Source of the DNA: Parachitinimonas caeni
GTDB taxonomy: Bacteria; Pseudomonadota; Gammaproteobacteria; Burkholderiales; Chitinimonadaceae
Reading direction: 5' to 3'
DNA length: 64,000 nt
Assembly: GCF_030129945.1 (NCBI RefSeq)
Contig: NZ_JARRAF010000001.1
Location: 339,455-403,454 of the forward strand
This document shows positions 39,207-48,405 of the stretch, piece by piece. Position numbers and translations under genes: made by a program. A model generated the notes under the pieces. It saw only the letters and a list, made by a program, of their open reading frames with translations, was not told the DNA's origin and ran no database searches. Positions within the stretch are counted from its first letter, which is position 1, and every line of letters begins with the position of its first letter.

Positions 39207-39665
39207 CTATTGCCGGGTCTGGCTGACGATCTCAGCGTAGTCGTCGGCCCGTTGCAGATTGGTGGTGGCTTCAAGCAAACCGGGCGGTGGCGGCGCAATG
39301 CGACGGCTGGCCACATCAAGCCAGGCACCCTTGATCTCATATTGCGCGCAGACCGTATCGCCCCGGCGGAAATACTGGCGCAGGTGGTAGCGTGAAGCGT
39401 CGTGGTTGAGGCCAACCAGCATCAGGTCGATGGTGATCTGCTCGCTCATATAGATTTCTTTGAAGTACTTGGTGGTCTCTTCAAAGATGATCGGCGCAAT
39501 CTGCAGCTCGGTGAACTTCTTCAGGGTGAAGCCGTGTGAGTTCAGCCATTCGACACGGGTGTGGGTGGCCCAGTCGGCGTAGGCGCTGTGCTTGAGGTGG
39601 CGGTTGGCATCGACATCAGCCCAGCGGGTGGTGATGATCTGCTTGTATTGGGTGTGGGTGGACAT
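39207..39665 (-). CDS. Hotdog-fold acyl-CoA/ACP thioesterase (4HBT family)
   Basis: A 152-residue single hotdog protein of the 4-hydroxybenzoyl-CoA thioesterase group. DVDANRHLKHSAYADW (about 18-33) carries the conserved aspartate-containing helix, and the size is typical of YbgC/FadM-like enzymes. It lies 58 bp after a large PKS gene with its own thioesterase, so it may hydrolyse or edit the thioester products. It could instead be a general acyl-CoA hydrolase. The start at 39665 begins the conserved hotdog domain; the frame extends upstream without one. Confidence 0.85.
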   Translation of the reverse strand: MSTHTQYKQIITTRWADVDANRHLKHSAYADWATHTRVEWLNSHGFTLKKFTELQIAPIIFEETTKYFKEIYMSEQITIDLMLVGLNHDASRYHLRQYFRRGDTVCAQYEIKGAWLDVASRRIAPPPPGLLEATTNLQRADDYAEIVSQTRQ

Positions 39666-39723
39666 GCTGTTTCCTCTTGGTGAATTGACTGAAATTGGTT
39701 TTATTGGCCTGTGCTGTCCCAGG

Positions 39724-42700
39724 CTATGTTTCACATGAAACACAGCCCTGCAGCGCCTGCCGCAACGCAGCCAGCAGGGCTGTCTGTTGCGCAATGATGA
39801 ACATATGCCGCCCCGGCAAGCGATGGTGCTCGAAGCGCTCGCGGCAAAGCTCAGCCCAGCGTGCCACCTTGTCTGGCGGGGCGATGGCGTCATCCAGGCC
39901 CGAGAACAGGGTTAGCGGGATAGGCAAACTGCTATCGGCTGTCACGCCGCCATAGCTTTGTAGCAGACGGGCATCGGCTTCGATCAGTTTTTGCAGGCTC
40001 TGCATATAGCTCGCGTCCTGCTGTAGCGCTGCGGGAATCTCCAGCTCGTTCCAGCCGCTGTCGCGTAGAAAGTCGGAATGTTTCTCGGCGGAGTGATCGT
40101 GCGGCGCCCACAGGCCGCTGAGCACCAGATGCTGGGGCGCGGCTCCCTGCATTGCCAGTCGTCGTGCGCTTTCAAACGCCAGATGGCTGCCCATGCTGTG
40201 GCCATACAGCACACGCGGCTTGTCGCCCAGAGCTGCCAGAGTGGGTAGCAGGCTGTGCAGCAGGCTGTCGAAATCGGTGGCGTAGCCCTCTTCACTCCGT
40301 TGGCCGCGCCCCGGCAATTGCACGGCATAGACCTCATACTGTTCATACAGTGGCTCGGCCCAGCGGCGGAAGAATTCGGCGCTGCCGCCAAGATGATGAA
40401 AACAGATCAGCCGGGCCGGCGCGGCCGATGGGCCGCCCAGCCGCAGCAGCGCGGCACCATCGCCGCTGCACTGGCTGCTGCCACTCCCCAGGCCGGCGCG
40501 CTGTAGCAGCTCGGTGGCCAATTCGCCCACGCTGGGGCTGCGTACCAAGGTGGCAATCGGCACACTGGCCCCGATCAGTTTCTCCAGCTTGTGCCGCAGC
40601 TCTACCCCCATCAGCGAATCCAGCCCCAGCTCGCCCAGTGTCTGCTCGGGCTGGATGTCGCTACCGGCCAGCCGCAACACCTGCGCCAGACAGCGGCAGA
40701 CGGCTGCCGTCATGGCTTGCCATTGGGCTTCCCCCTGCAGCGTGCGCAAGTCTTCCAGCACATTGCCGATGTCTTCATGGCTGCCATGACCACCCAGCAG
40801 CGGCGCCAGCCAGGGTGGCATCTGGCCGGGCGGGAAGGCGGCTGCAGCGCGTGACCAGTCGATGTCGGCCACCACGGCCTGCGTCTGCTCACTCACCAGC
40901 AGCTGGCGCATCAAGTCGAAGGCCTCGTCGGCCTGCAGTGCTTGCACGCCCGCATCGGCCAATCGCGCCTGGTCGGCGGCATCCAGCTCGGCCGCCATGC
41001 CCGAACTGGCCCACGGCCCCCAATTGATACTCAGCCCATGCAGGCCCAGCTGTCGCCGGTAGTGCGCCAGCGCATCGACCACCGCATTGGTTGCGGCGTA
41101 GTTGGATTGGCCGGCCGAGCCAAACACGCTGGCAATCGACGAGAACAGAATCAGCCGATCATGCGCCAGGCGCTGGCTGGCCAGATGCAGATTCAGCGCC
41201 ACTTCCGCCTTGCTTTGCAGGACCGTGGCAAAGCTGGCATCGGTTTGATTGCGTACCAAGCCATCGGCCAGCACACCGGCCAGATGGTAGATGTCGCCCA
41301 GCGGCAGCCCCTCGCTGGCGATTTGCTCCAGCGCAGTGATCGCCTGCTGCCGGTCGGCCATGTCGGCACTGACAAAACGCAGGCTGGCGCCCTGGGCCAG
41401 CCCGGTCTGCAACTGCTGGCAAAGTGCCGCATCGGGCTGACGACGGCTGATCAGCGCAATTTGCCGGGCACCCTGCGCCACCAGCCAGCCCAACAGCTGC
41501 CGGCCTAGCGCCCCCAGACCACCGACGATGACATGGCATCGGTCCGGCCGCACGGTGCGGGTCTGCTCATGCGTAGGCTGGGTCACCACGATCTTGCCGA
41601 TATGCCGGGCTTCAGCCATGCAACGGAAAGCATCGCTGACCCGCTCAATCGGGAAGGTTTGCACCCGTGTCGGCCGCAGACCGTCATCCGACATCAGCTT
41701 GAGTACAGCGCGGAATTCGTCGGCCAGCAGCTGTGGCTGCTCGGCAGCGACGTCCATCAGATCAAACAGGCTGTAGCCGACATCGGGCCGGGCTGCGGCC
41801 ATCTGCGGTGCGGTCCAGGCCCCGATCTTGCCGATCTCGACAAAGCGGCCGCCCTGCGCCAGCAGGGCCAGACTGCGCTCGATGAATTCGCCATTGAGTG
41901 AGTTGAGCACCAGTTGCAAGCCTTGTGGCCGCTGCTGCCCGATGGCCTCGGCAAAGTCCAGACTGCGCGAGTCGTAGACCTGCTGAACCCCCAATGAGCG
42001 CAAGAACGCATGCTTGCTCTGGCTGGCGGTGGCGTAGACCACGGCACCGAAGCGCAGCGCCAGCTGGGTGGCCGCCAGACCGACACCGCCCGCCGCCGCG
42101 TGGATCAGCACATGGTCGCCGGCCCGCAGGCCGCCGCACCGCATCAGCGCGTGGAAGGCCGTCAGATAGGCGGTGGGTATCGCCGCGCCTTCGTGGAAAC
42201 CTAGCCCGCTGGGTAGTGGCGCCACAAAGTGCTCGCCCACCACCACATGGCTGCCAAAGCAGCCAAACGCCATCGTCGCCACCACGCTGTCGCCGACTGC
42301 GACCGAGGTGACACCCGCACCGACGCGGCTGACCACGCCGGCACAATCGCCCCCGAACAGCATGCTGGCCGCCGAGCCCACCCCCGATTGCTGGCCGCCT
42401 TCGGCCAGCATGCCGAGCGCGTGCAACACGTCTTTGAAATTGAGGCCGGTGGCGTGAACGCGGATCTCGATTTCGCCGGCGGCCGGCTCACTGCGCTCGC
42501 AGGCGGCCAGATAGAGGTTATCGAGCGAACCATAGGCCGACGTCCGCAAGGTAAACGGGCTGCCCGCCGGCAGCGCGCTGACGGCTGGGGTGACCAGTGG
42601 CGCCAGGCGTGCCACATAGCGCTGTCGGCCGCGCCAGGCCACCAGCGTTTCAACACTGCCACCGCGAATTTCCGTGGCGGCAGCCTGGCCGGCATGCTCG

Positions 42701-43869
42701 TCGGCTTCGTCCAGACAATGCACCCGCAGCTGCGGATATTCGCGGGCCAGACTCTGGGCAAACCCCCAGATCAGCGCCTGCTGCGGCCGGATGCTGTCAT
42801 GGCCGCTCACCTGCTGCGCCGAGCGGGTGATAAACCACAGCTGGCGCAAGCGCGCCTCCGGCTGATCCAGCCCTAGCTGAGCCACGGCCTGCCGCAGTTG
42901 ACGGGCGCTGTCGAGCAGGCTGGCAGCGGCCAGTGGCTGGCTGCTGTCCACCACGATGGCGGCCGCTTCGGCGCCGCTTGGCAGGGTTTGGCCGACCTCC
43001 AGTTGCTGGCGCAGCGCCTCGGCCAGCTTGCCGCCACCCAGTATCGCAGCCAATGCGTGGGGTGATTGGCTGGGGCGCAGGTCCTGCGCTTCCCAGCTCA
43101 GGTGATAACTGGCCGGGCCGCCCAGGCGGGCGCCTTGCTCCATCAGCTGGCTACGGTCACTGAGCCGTAACGAGAAACCACAGATCTCACCAATCGGCCG
43201 GCCTTGCAGGTCGTAGAAAGTCAGATCGGCCAGCGCCGTGGTGTCGGCAATCGCAATGGCCTGCCGCAAGCGCACATGGCTCCAGGCGGCGCTGACCGGG
43301 CCGGGCTCGAAGCGGAACGATTCCATGCCGACCGGCAGAAAGGTCTTGCGGCTCGCTTCGTCGAACAGCGTGGCGCCAAACAGCTGCAGGCAGGCATCCA
43401 GAAATACCGGGTGATGAATATAAGCCGGGGTTTCACCGTGCATCGCCCTACCCAGCTCGACCCGGCCGATGGCTTCGCCGTCCCCCCGCCAGATTTCCCG
43501 CACGGCGCGAAAATTCGGGCCAAAGACAATGCTGAGGGCGGCCACCTGGTCATAAAACGCTGCCGGCGCAATCGCCCGCCGGCAGCGGGCGCGGGTTGCC
43601 CAGAAGGCATGGCGGGTTGGGTCGGGATCGAGACTGGCCAGCTGCTCGAAAGCCAGCAGCCGCAATTCCGGTGAAAACCCCTCGGCACTGGCGGTGCCGA
43701 GTGACAGCAGCCGGCTGCCCTGACTATCGTCGATGCCCAGCACATAGTCGGACTCGCCATTGTCGCGACTGCGCCGACCCAGACGGATGCCACTGAGTTT
43801 CAGCTCGGCATCCCACTCATAACGCTCGCTGCCCGACCAGGTGCCGGGGCGGAAATCGGGGTGATTCAT
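39724..43869 (-). CDS. Type I PKS polypeptide 2 (DH C-half, ER, KR, ACP, TE)
   Basis: A 1381-residue protein. It starts with an unusual ~95-residue segment, then the C-terminal half of a dehydratase (catalytic D158 in LDACLQ). A structural region leads to an enoylreductase (about 440-750, NADPH motif HAAAGGVGLAA near 595), a ketoreductase (about 775-990, HVIVGGLGALG, SSIASVFGSAGQSNYAATN, Y924), an acyl carrier protein (S1085 in LGLDSLM), and a C-terminal thioesterase (S1225 in GHSMGS). The KR has a V-L-A-D-G motif with the aspartate kept, suggesting B-type stereochemistry (weak inference). ATG overlaps the stop of the KS-AT-DH gene (ATGA), so the two make one module on two chains. Release is by the terminal thioesterase. 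Confidence 0.94.
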   Translation of the reverse strand: MNHPDFRPGTWSGSERYEWDAELKLSGIRLGRRSRDNGESDYVLGIDDSQGSRLLSLGTASAEGFSPELRLLAFEQLASLDPDPTRHAFWATRARCRRAIAPAAFYDQVAALSIVFGPNFRAVREIWRGDGEAIGRVELGRAMHGETPAYIHHPVFLDACLQLFGATLFDEASRKTFLPVGMESFRFEPGPVSAAWSHVRLRQAIAIADTTALADLTFYDLQGRPIGEICGFSLRLSDRSQLMEQGARLGGPASYHLSWEAQDLRPSQSPHALAAILGGGKLAEALRQQLEVGQTLPSGAEAAAIVVDSSQPLAAASLLDSARQLRQAVAQLGLDQPEARLRQLWFITRSAQQVSGHDSIRPQQALIWGFAQSLAREYPQLRVHCLDEADEHAGQAAATEIRGGSVETLVAWRGRQRYVARLAPLVTPAVSALPAGSPFTLRTSAYGSLDNLYLAACERSEPAAGEIEIRVHATGLNFKDVLHALGMLAEGGQQSGVGSAASMLFGGDCAGVVSRVGAGVTSVAVGDSVVATMAFGCFGSHVVVGEHFVAPLPSGLGFHEGAAIPTAYLTAFHALMRCGGLRAGDHVLIHAAAGGVGLAATQLALRFGAVVYATASQSKHAFLRSLGVQQVYDSRSLDFAEAIGQQRPQGLQLVLNSLNGEFIERSLALLAQGGRFVEIGKIGAWTAPQMAAARPDVGYSLFDLMDVAAEQPQLLADEFRAVLKLMSDDGLRPTRVQTFPIERVSDAFRCMAEARHIGKIVVTQPTHEQTRTVRPDRCHVIVGGLGALGRQLLGWLVAQGARQIALISRRQPDAALCQQLQTGLAQGASLRFVSADMADRQQAITALEQIASEGLPLGDIYHLAGVLADGLVRNQTDASFATVLQSKAEVALNLHLASQRLAHDRLILFSSIASVFGSAGQSNYAATNAVVDALAHYRRQLGLHGLSINWGPWASSGMAAELDAADQARLADAGVQALQADEAFDLMRQLLVSEQTQAVVADIDWSRAAAAFPPGQMPPWLAPLLGGHGSHEDIGNVLEDLRTLQGEAQWQAMTAAVCRCLAQVLRLAGSDIQPEQTLGELGLDSLMGVELRHKLEKLIGASVPIATLVRSPSVGELATELLQRAGLGSGSSQCSGDGAALLRLGGPSAAPARLICFHHLGGSAEFFRRWAEPLYEQYEVYAVQLPGRGQRSEEGYATDFDSLLHSLLPTLAALGDKPRVLYGHSMGSHLAFESARRLAMQGAAPQHLVLSGLWAPHDHSAEKHSDFLRDSGWNELEIPAALQQDASYMQSLQKLIEADARLLQSYGGVTADSSLPIPLTLFSGLDDAIAPPDKVARWAELCRERFEHHRLPGRHMFIIAQQTALLAALRQALQGCVSCET

Positions 43870-46800
43870 GCTTGGTGTCCCTCCACAGCGGGCAGATTGC
43901 GCAGCAAGCCGCAGGAATACACAGCCCGGCTCTGTGTGGGCTGGTTGTCGTCATCGCAGACGGTAAAGCGCCAGGCATCCCCCTCTGCGGCCAGATCAAT
44001 CCGCACGCGGCGGTCGTCCTCGTTCAAGACCAGAGGGCGGCGGAACTCCAGCCCCTCCAGCTGCCAACGCCGCCGGCCGGTAATCCGGAAAGCTGCGGCC
44101 TGCGCCAGCTCGATATAACCGGTGGCCGGCAGCACATCGGCCCCGAAGACCGTGTGATCGCCCAGCCAGCCAAAGCGGCGGCTGCCCAAGGGCAGGCTGA
44201 CGCTGAACTCGCCTTTGCCGTGCTGCTCGACCGTGGCATCGGTCAACCAGGCATGCGGCGTGGCCAGATGGCCTGCTTGCGGCAGCGAAACCGGCGGGTA
44301 CAGCGGGTGAGCCTGCACCTCGAAGGGGTAGCCGGGCAGGCGCGGCCTTGCACCGCCATCTGCGGTGAAGAGACCGGCGGGATTGGGCTCGATGCCACAA
44401 TCGTAAGCGGCGCCGATGGCCGTCAGCAGCTGCGCCAGATCGTCCACTTTGGTATCGAGCGTGGCGTGGATGCGATAGGCCCCGCCCAACTGCTGTTGCA
44501 GCAGGCGGCTGAGCACTGGCTGTGGTCCCAGCTCCAGCAACAGGTCTGGTTTTTCCTGTGCCAACCGGGCCGCCGCCCGTTCGAACTCCACTGGGTTCAA
44601 TATCTGCTCGGCCCAATAGCTGGGCCAGTCGAGATCAGTCCCCACGGGCTCGGCGGTCAGCGACGAAATCAGTGGCAGGGCTGGCTTGCCATGCGGCATA
44701 TGGCTGGCGTAGTCGCGCAAGCTGAGGGCGGCGGGTGCCATCGCACCACTGTGAAAAGCGTGCGACACCTGTAGCCGCCTATGGCCGACAGCCTGTTGGG
44801 CCAGCGCCTGTTCCAGCTCGACAATGTCCACTTCCGGCCCCGACAGCACGATGCTGCGCGGGCCATTGACGGCCGCAATGACGGCTTGCGAATTGCGTTG
44901 CCGCAGTAGTGCGGTGGCGGTCAGGCGGTCGAGCTGTACCGCCAGCATCGCCCCACCGGCCGGGCACGACTGCATGCTGGCACCGCGTAGCGCCACCAGC
45001 CGCAATCCCTGCTCAAAGCTCAGCACGCCGGCGCAGTGGGCCGCAGCAAACTCACCAATGCTGTGGCCCAGCAGAAGGGCGGGCTTGAGGCCGCAATCGG
45101 CCAGCACCCGCAGCAACCCTACCTGCAACACATACTGTGCCGGTTGGGTGTAGCGGGTTTGTGCCAGGGTGGCGGCGTTGGCATCGTGGCCATAGACCAG
45201 CTGGCTGAGCGGCCCGCCCAGTTGATTGGCCAGAATGGCGTCGGCTTCACGCCAGGTGTCGCGGAATACCGGGAAGTGCTCGTACAGACCCCGACCCATG
45301 CCGGGGTACTGCGCGCCTTGGCCGGTGAACACAAAAGCCAGCTTTGGTTTGCTGGGACGGCGGCTGCCGGCCGGTTGGGTCCGTAGTTCCGTGGCCAGTT
45401 GTGTCAGATTCCGGGCCGCGCTGGCGGTATCGGTCACCGCCAACGCCCGTCGCTCGGTAAAGCGCATGCGGCCCATTGCCAAGGTACTGGCAACCGCCGA
45501 CAGCGAGGCTGCCGGGTGATGCTGCAACCATCTGGCCAGTTGCTCGGCCTGGGCCGCCAGGGCGGGCCGGCTGCGGGCACTCAGGCAGAACAAGGCCGCT
45601 GAGGACGTGATGGCGCTCTGGCGCGGCGCGGGGCCGGCCTCAAGCACCACATGGGCATTGGTACCGCCAAAACCAAACGAGCTGACCCCGGCAATGCGGG
45701 GCAGGCCAGTGGGCCAGGGCTGGTGCTGGGTGGCCACCGATAGTGGCAGGCGCTCAAAGTCGATCAGCGGATTCGGTGTGTTGAAATGCAGATGCGGGGC
45801 AATCTCGCCGTGATGCACGCACAGCGCAGCCTTGATAAAGCCGGCCACGCCAGCGGCGGCTTCAAGATGGCCGAAATTGGTCTTGGCCGAGCCGACCAGA
45901 CATTTCTGCGACCGTGGTCCCAGCACATTGGCCATGGCGTTCAATTCCATCGGATCGCCCAGCTTGGTGCCGGTGCCGTGGGCTTCGATATAGCCGACCT
46001 GATCCGGCGCGATCTGGCCGCGCCGCCAGGCGGTGGCGACCACATCGACCTGCGCGGCCGGGTTGGGGGCGGTCAGGCCATTGCTGCGGCCATCCTGATT
46101 CACCGCACTGCCGCGTATCACCGCCCAGATCGGGTCACCGTCACGCAAGGCTTCATCCAGCCGTTTGAGCACCACCACGCCGATGCCTTCGCCCCGGGCA
46201 TAGCCATCGGCCCTGGCATCGAAGGTCTTGCAGCGGCCATCCGGCGCCAGGAATTCGCCTTTCGATGCCGCAACCGTCACCCACGGCGACAGCATCAGCT
46301 GCACGCCGCCCGCCAGTGCTGTGGTGCATTCACCCGTCGCGAGGCTCTGGCAGGCGAGGTGGATGGCGACCAATGACGAAGAACAGGCGGTATCAAGCGC
46401 AATGCTGGGGCCGCGCAGGTCGAACAGATAAGACAAGCGGTTGGCGGTGACGCTATAGGCATTGCCAGTGAGCGAGTAACCGTCGATACGGGCTGGGTCT
46501 TGCGTCACGCGGTCGTAGTAATCAAAGCTGGCGACGCCCATGAACACACCGGTGCGACGGCCAGCGGCGGCGTGTTTGGCCGACAGCTCGACCATCGACA
46601 GGCCGGCGTTTTCGACTGCATGCCAGGCCACTTCGAGTAATAGCCGTTGTTGGGGCGAGACGCCGATCAGTTCGCGCGGCGAGATGCCGAAGAAGGCCGC
46701 ATCGAAGCGGTTGACGCCTTCAATGAAGCCACCGTGGCGGATGGTGGTTTTGCCGCTGGCGGTCGGGTCGGGGTCGTAGAATTCGTCGAGCGACCAGCGT

Positions 46801-46928
46801 TCGAGCGGTACCTCGCTGATGGCGTCCACGCCGTTTTTCAGCAGCTGCCAGTAGGCATCGAGCGAGGGCGCACCGGGTAGCCGGCAGGCCATGCCGATGA
46901 CGGCAATCGGGGTTTGAGGCGTATTCAT
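43866..46928 (-). CDS. Type I PKS polypeptide 1 (KS, AT, DH N-half)
   Basis: A 1020-residue protein. The ketosynthase (about 1-435) has C182 (DTACSSS), H317 (EAHGTG) and H354 (NFGHLEAAAG). The acyltransferase (about 530-830) has S623 in GHSIGE and the HAFH motif (723-726), which indicates malonyl-CoA. The N-terminal dehydratase hotdog follows from ~885, with H925 in HTVFGADVLP, and then the chain ends. The partner DH half begins in the next ORF by an ATGA overlap. The true start is 46928, preceded by AAGGGG; the longer frame has no site. Together with that ORF it forms a complete, fully reducing PKS module. Confidence 0.94.
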   Translation of the reverse strand: MNTPQTPIAVIGMACRLPGAPSLDAYWQLLKNGVDAISEVPLERWSLDEFYDPDPTASGKTTIRHGGFIEGVNRFDAAFFGISPRELIGVSPQQRLLLEVAWHAVENAGLSMVELSAKHAAAGRRTGVFMGVASFDYYDRVTQDPARIDGYSLTGNAYSVTANRLSYLFDLRGPSIALDTACSSSLVAIHLACQSLATGECTTALAGGVQLMLSPWVTVAASKGEFLAPDGRCKTFDARADGYARGEGIGVVVLKRLDEALRDGDPIWAVIRGSAVNQDGRSNGLTAPNPAAQVDVVATAWRRGQIAPDQVGYIEAHGTGTKLGDPMELNAMANVLGPRSQKCLVGSAKTNFGHLEAAAGVAGFIKAALCVHHGEIAPHLHFNTPNPLIDFERLPLSVATQHQPWPTGLPRIAGVSSFGFGGTNAHVVLEAGPAPRQSAITSSAALFCLSARSRPALAAQAEQLARWLQHHPAASLSAVASTLAMGRMRFTERRALAVTDTASAARNLTQLATELRTQPAGSRRPSKPKLAFVFTGQGAQYPGMGRGLYEHFPVFRDTWREADAILANQLGGPLSQLVYGHDANAATLAQTRYTQPAQYVLQVGLLRVLADCGLKPALLLGHSIGEFAAAHCAGVLSFEQGLRLVALRGASMQSCPAGGAMLAVQLDRLTATALLRQRNSQAVIAAVNGPRSIVLSGPEVDIVELEQALAQQAVGHRRLQVSHAFHSGAMAPAALSLRDYASHMPHGKPALPLISSLTAEPVGTDLDWPSYWAEQILNPVEFERAAARLAQEKPDLLLELGPQPVLSRLLQQQLGGAYRIHATLDTKVDDLAQLLTAIGAAYDCGIEPNPAGLFTADGGARPRLPGYPFEVQAHPLYPPVSLPQAGHLATPHAWLTDATVEQHGKGEFSVSLPLGSRRFGWLGDHTVFGADVLPATGYIELAQAAAFRITGRRRWQLEGLEFRRPLVLNEDDRRVRIDLAAEGDAWRFTVCDDDNQPTQSRAVYSCGLLRNLPAVEGHQA

Positions 46929-47024
46929 GGGGCGGCCCCTTGGGGGATGGTTGGTTGGGTGAGCCATGCGGCAGGGGCTCACGGGGTTTGTGCTTCTGCT
47001 TCTTTCTTCTTTTTCTTTCTGTGT

Positions 47025-47235
47025 TTAGCGCCATACGGCGCGGTGGTTTGGGAGCGGGGGGCGCCCCGCATGCGCCCTTCTTTCTTTGCTTCGCCAAAGA
47101 AAGAAGGCAAAGAAAGGCGAGCCCCTGCACCGGTTGCTGCGCAACTTCCCTCGGTCCGGGCCACTGGCCGGGCGTCGGCAGAACTCGCCCGTCCTTCGGC
47201 CGTGCTCAGACAGGCTGCCGCCGACTACCCCCGTC
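47025..47235 (+). repeat. Repeat unit copy A (~210 bp), with internal hairpin
   Basis: Begins TTAGCGCCATACGGCGCGG. An internal palindrome CCTTCTTTCTTTG/CAAAGAAAGAAGG (47076-47107) forms a stable hairpin. The first ~95 bp is over 90 percent identical to the complement of copy B, and similarity continues at a lower level to ~47235. Confidence 0.75.
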
Positions 47236-47404
47236 CAGTGACCCGGTCCTCGGCGGCTTAGAGGGCGGTAGGGGCTCGCTGTGGTTAGAGCTGTGGTCGG
47301 CCACAAACTGCAAACCGCTGTGAGTACATTCAATCTCTCCGCACGCCATGACTTCAGTCCCAAAACGGTTGCTATGCGCCCCCTTCCCATCTGAACCGCC
47401 GAGC

Positions 47405-47622
47405 ACCGCAGGCCGGAGTGGGGTCGTCCGGGGCGTTTGTCTGAGTCCGGCCGCAGGGCGGGCGAGTTTACGCACCGGCCACGCAGGGCGAGGAGCGCAG
47501 GGCACCCGAAGGGCGGTGAAGTCGGGTTGCCTTTCTTTGCCTTCTTTCTTTGGCAAAGCAAAGAAAGAAGGGCGCATGCGGGGCGCCCCCCGCTCACAAA
47601 CCAACGCGCCGTAAGGCGCTAA
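47405..47622 (-). repeat. Repeat unit copy B (~210 bp), inverted relative to copy A
   Basis: Reads as the reverse complement of copy A. The inner hairpin (47540-47552 with 47559-47571) is the same sequence with one loop change. The two copies face each other with their outer ends outward, so the region could fold into a large inverted structure. Confidence 0.75.
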
Positions 47623-47633
47623 AAACCTGAGCA

Positions 47634-48395
47634 TCATCCTGATGCCAATTCCACCATCCCCCTCCCCAACGCCTCCACCACCACCCCCAACACCAACTCC
47701 TGCCCTGCCTTCTCGAAAAAATGCCCACCTTGCCAGGTATGCAGGCTGAAACCGGCCGTGGTCTGGGCCTGCCAGGCGGCCAGTTCGGGCGGGCTGCATA
47801 CTGGGTCGGCGTCGCCACGCAAGGCGATCAGCGGCAGGGGAAGGGGCGGCTCCGGCGGGTAGACGTACTCGGTATTCAGTTCCAGATCGGCACGGATGCC
47901 GGGCAGGAACAGGCGCATCAGCTCGGCATCGGCCAGAATGCGGCGATCGGTGCCGCCGTATTGCGCCAATACCTCAATGAACTCGGCATCCGGCAGGTGA
48001 TAGGTCTTGCGATAGGGGTGCGGTAACTGTGGGGCCCAGCGGCCGGCGACGGCCAGCAGCTGTGGCAACGCCGAGCCGGTCCGTCGCAATTGGCGACACA
48101 CCTCGAACGCCAGCAGGGCGCCGAAACTGTGGCCATAGCAAGCGAACGGCCCGGTGAGCTGCTCGCCGAGGGCATCGGCAATGGCAGTGGCCAGCGCGCC
48201 GAGGTCGTGCCAGGGCGCCTCGCGGAAACGGGCCTCCCGCCCCGGCAATTGCACTCCGGCCACCCGCAGCCAGTCCGGCGTCTGCCGGTTCCAGGCGCGG
48301 AACTGGATGGCGCCGCTGCCGGACGAGCCAAAGCAGACCAGCGTGAGGCGAGCCTCCGGTTTGGCATCGAGTCCGATCAGCCAGGGCGAATTCAT
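47634..48395 (-). CDS. Type II (editing) thioesterase
   Basis: A 253-residue alpha/beta hydrolase of the PKS/NRPS type II thioesterase family. The nucleophile is S90 in GHSFGA, with D in RGDADPVC and H in GGHFFEKAG completing the triad. Such enzymes remove wrong acyl groups from carrier proteins. It begins 10 bp after the P450 gene in the same operon. The free TE and the integral TE of the PKS are different proteins, so editing and release can be separate. Confidence 0.93.
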   Translation of the reverse strand: MNSPWLIGLDAKPEARLTLVCFGSSGSGAIQFRAWNRQTPDWLRVAGVQLPGREARFREAPWHDLGALATAIADALGEQLTGPFACYGHSFGALLAFEVCRQLRRTGSALPQLLAVAGRWAPQLPHPYRKTYHLPDAEFIEVLAQYGGTDRRILADAELMRLFLPGIRADLELNTEYVYPPEPPLPLPLIALRGDADPVCSPPELAAWQAQTTAGFSLHTWQGGHFFEKAGQELVLGVVVEALGRGMVELASG

Positions 48396-48405
48396 CTGCC
48401 GATTC

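Larger units (their letters stand above)
46929..47633. other. Gene-free gap inside the biosynthetic operon, filled with inverted repeats
   Basis: A ~705 bp stretch between the type II thioesterase and the PKS gene, far longer than the other intergenic gaps of this operon (3-110 bp). It is made almost entirely of two ~210 bp inverted repeat units (described separately) with ~170 bp of unrelated sequence between them. No real gene; the open frames are repeat-derived. The operon may be interrupted here or have a second promoter. Confidence 0.75.

Noticed and set aside
39719..39749. Hairpin overlapping the PKS stop codon
   Set aside because: The arms pair well, but they lie in coding sequence, there is no T-tract, and the next operon gene is only 58 bp on, so a terminator is doubtful.
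47025..47622. Several open frames in the gap between the thioesterase and PKS genes
   Set aside because: They derive from the inverted repeat units and their polypurine tracts, not from real genes.
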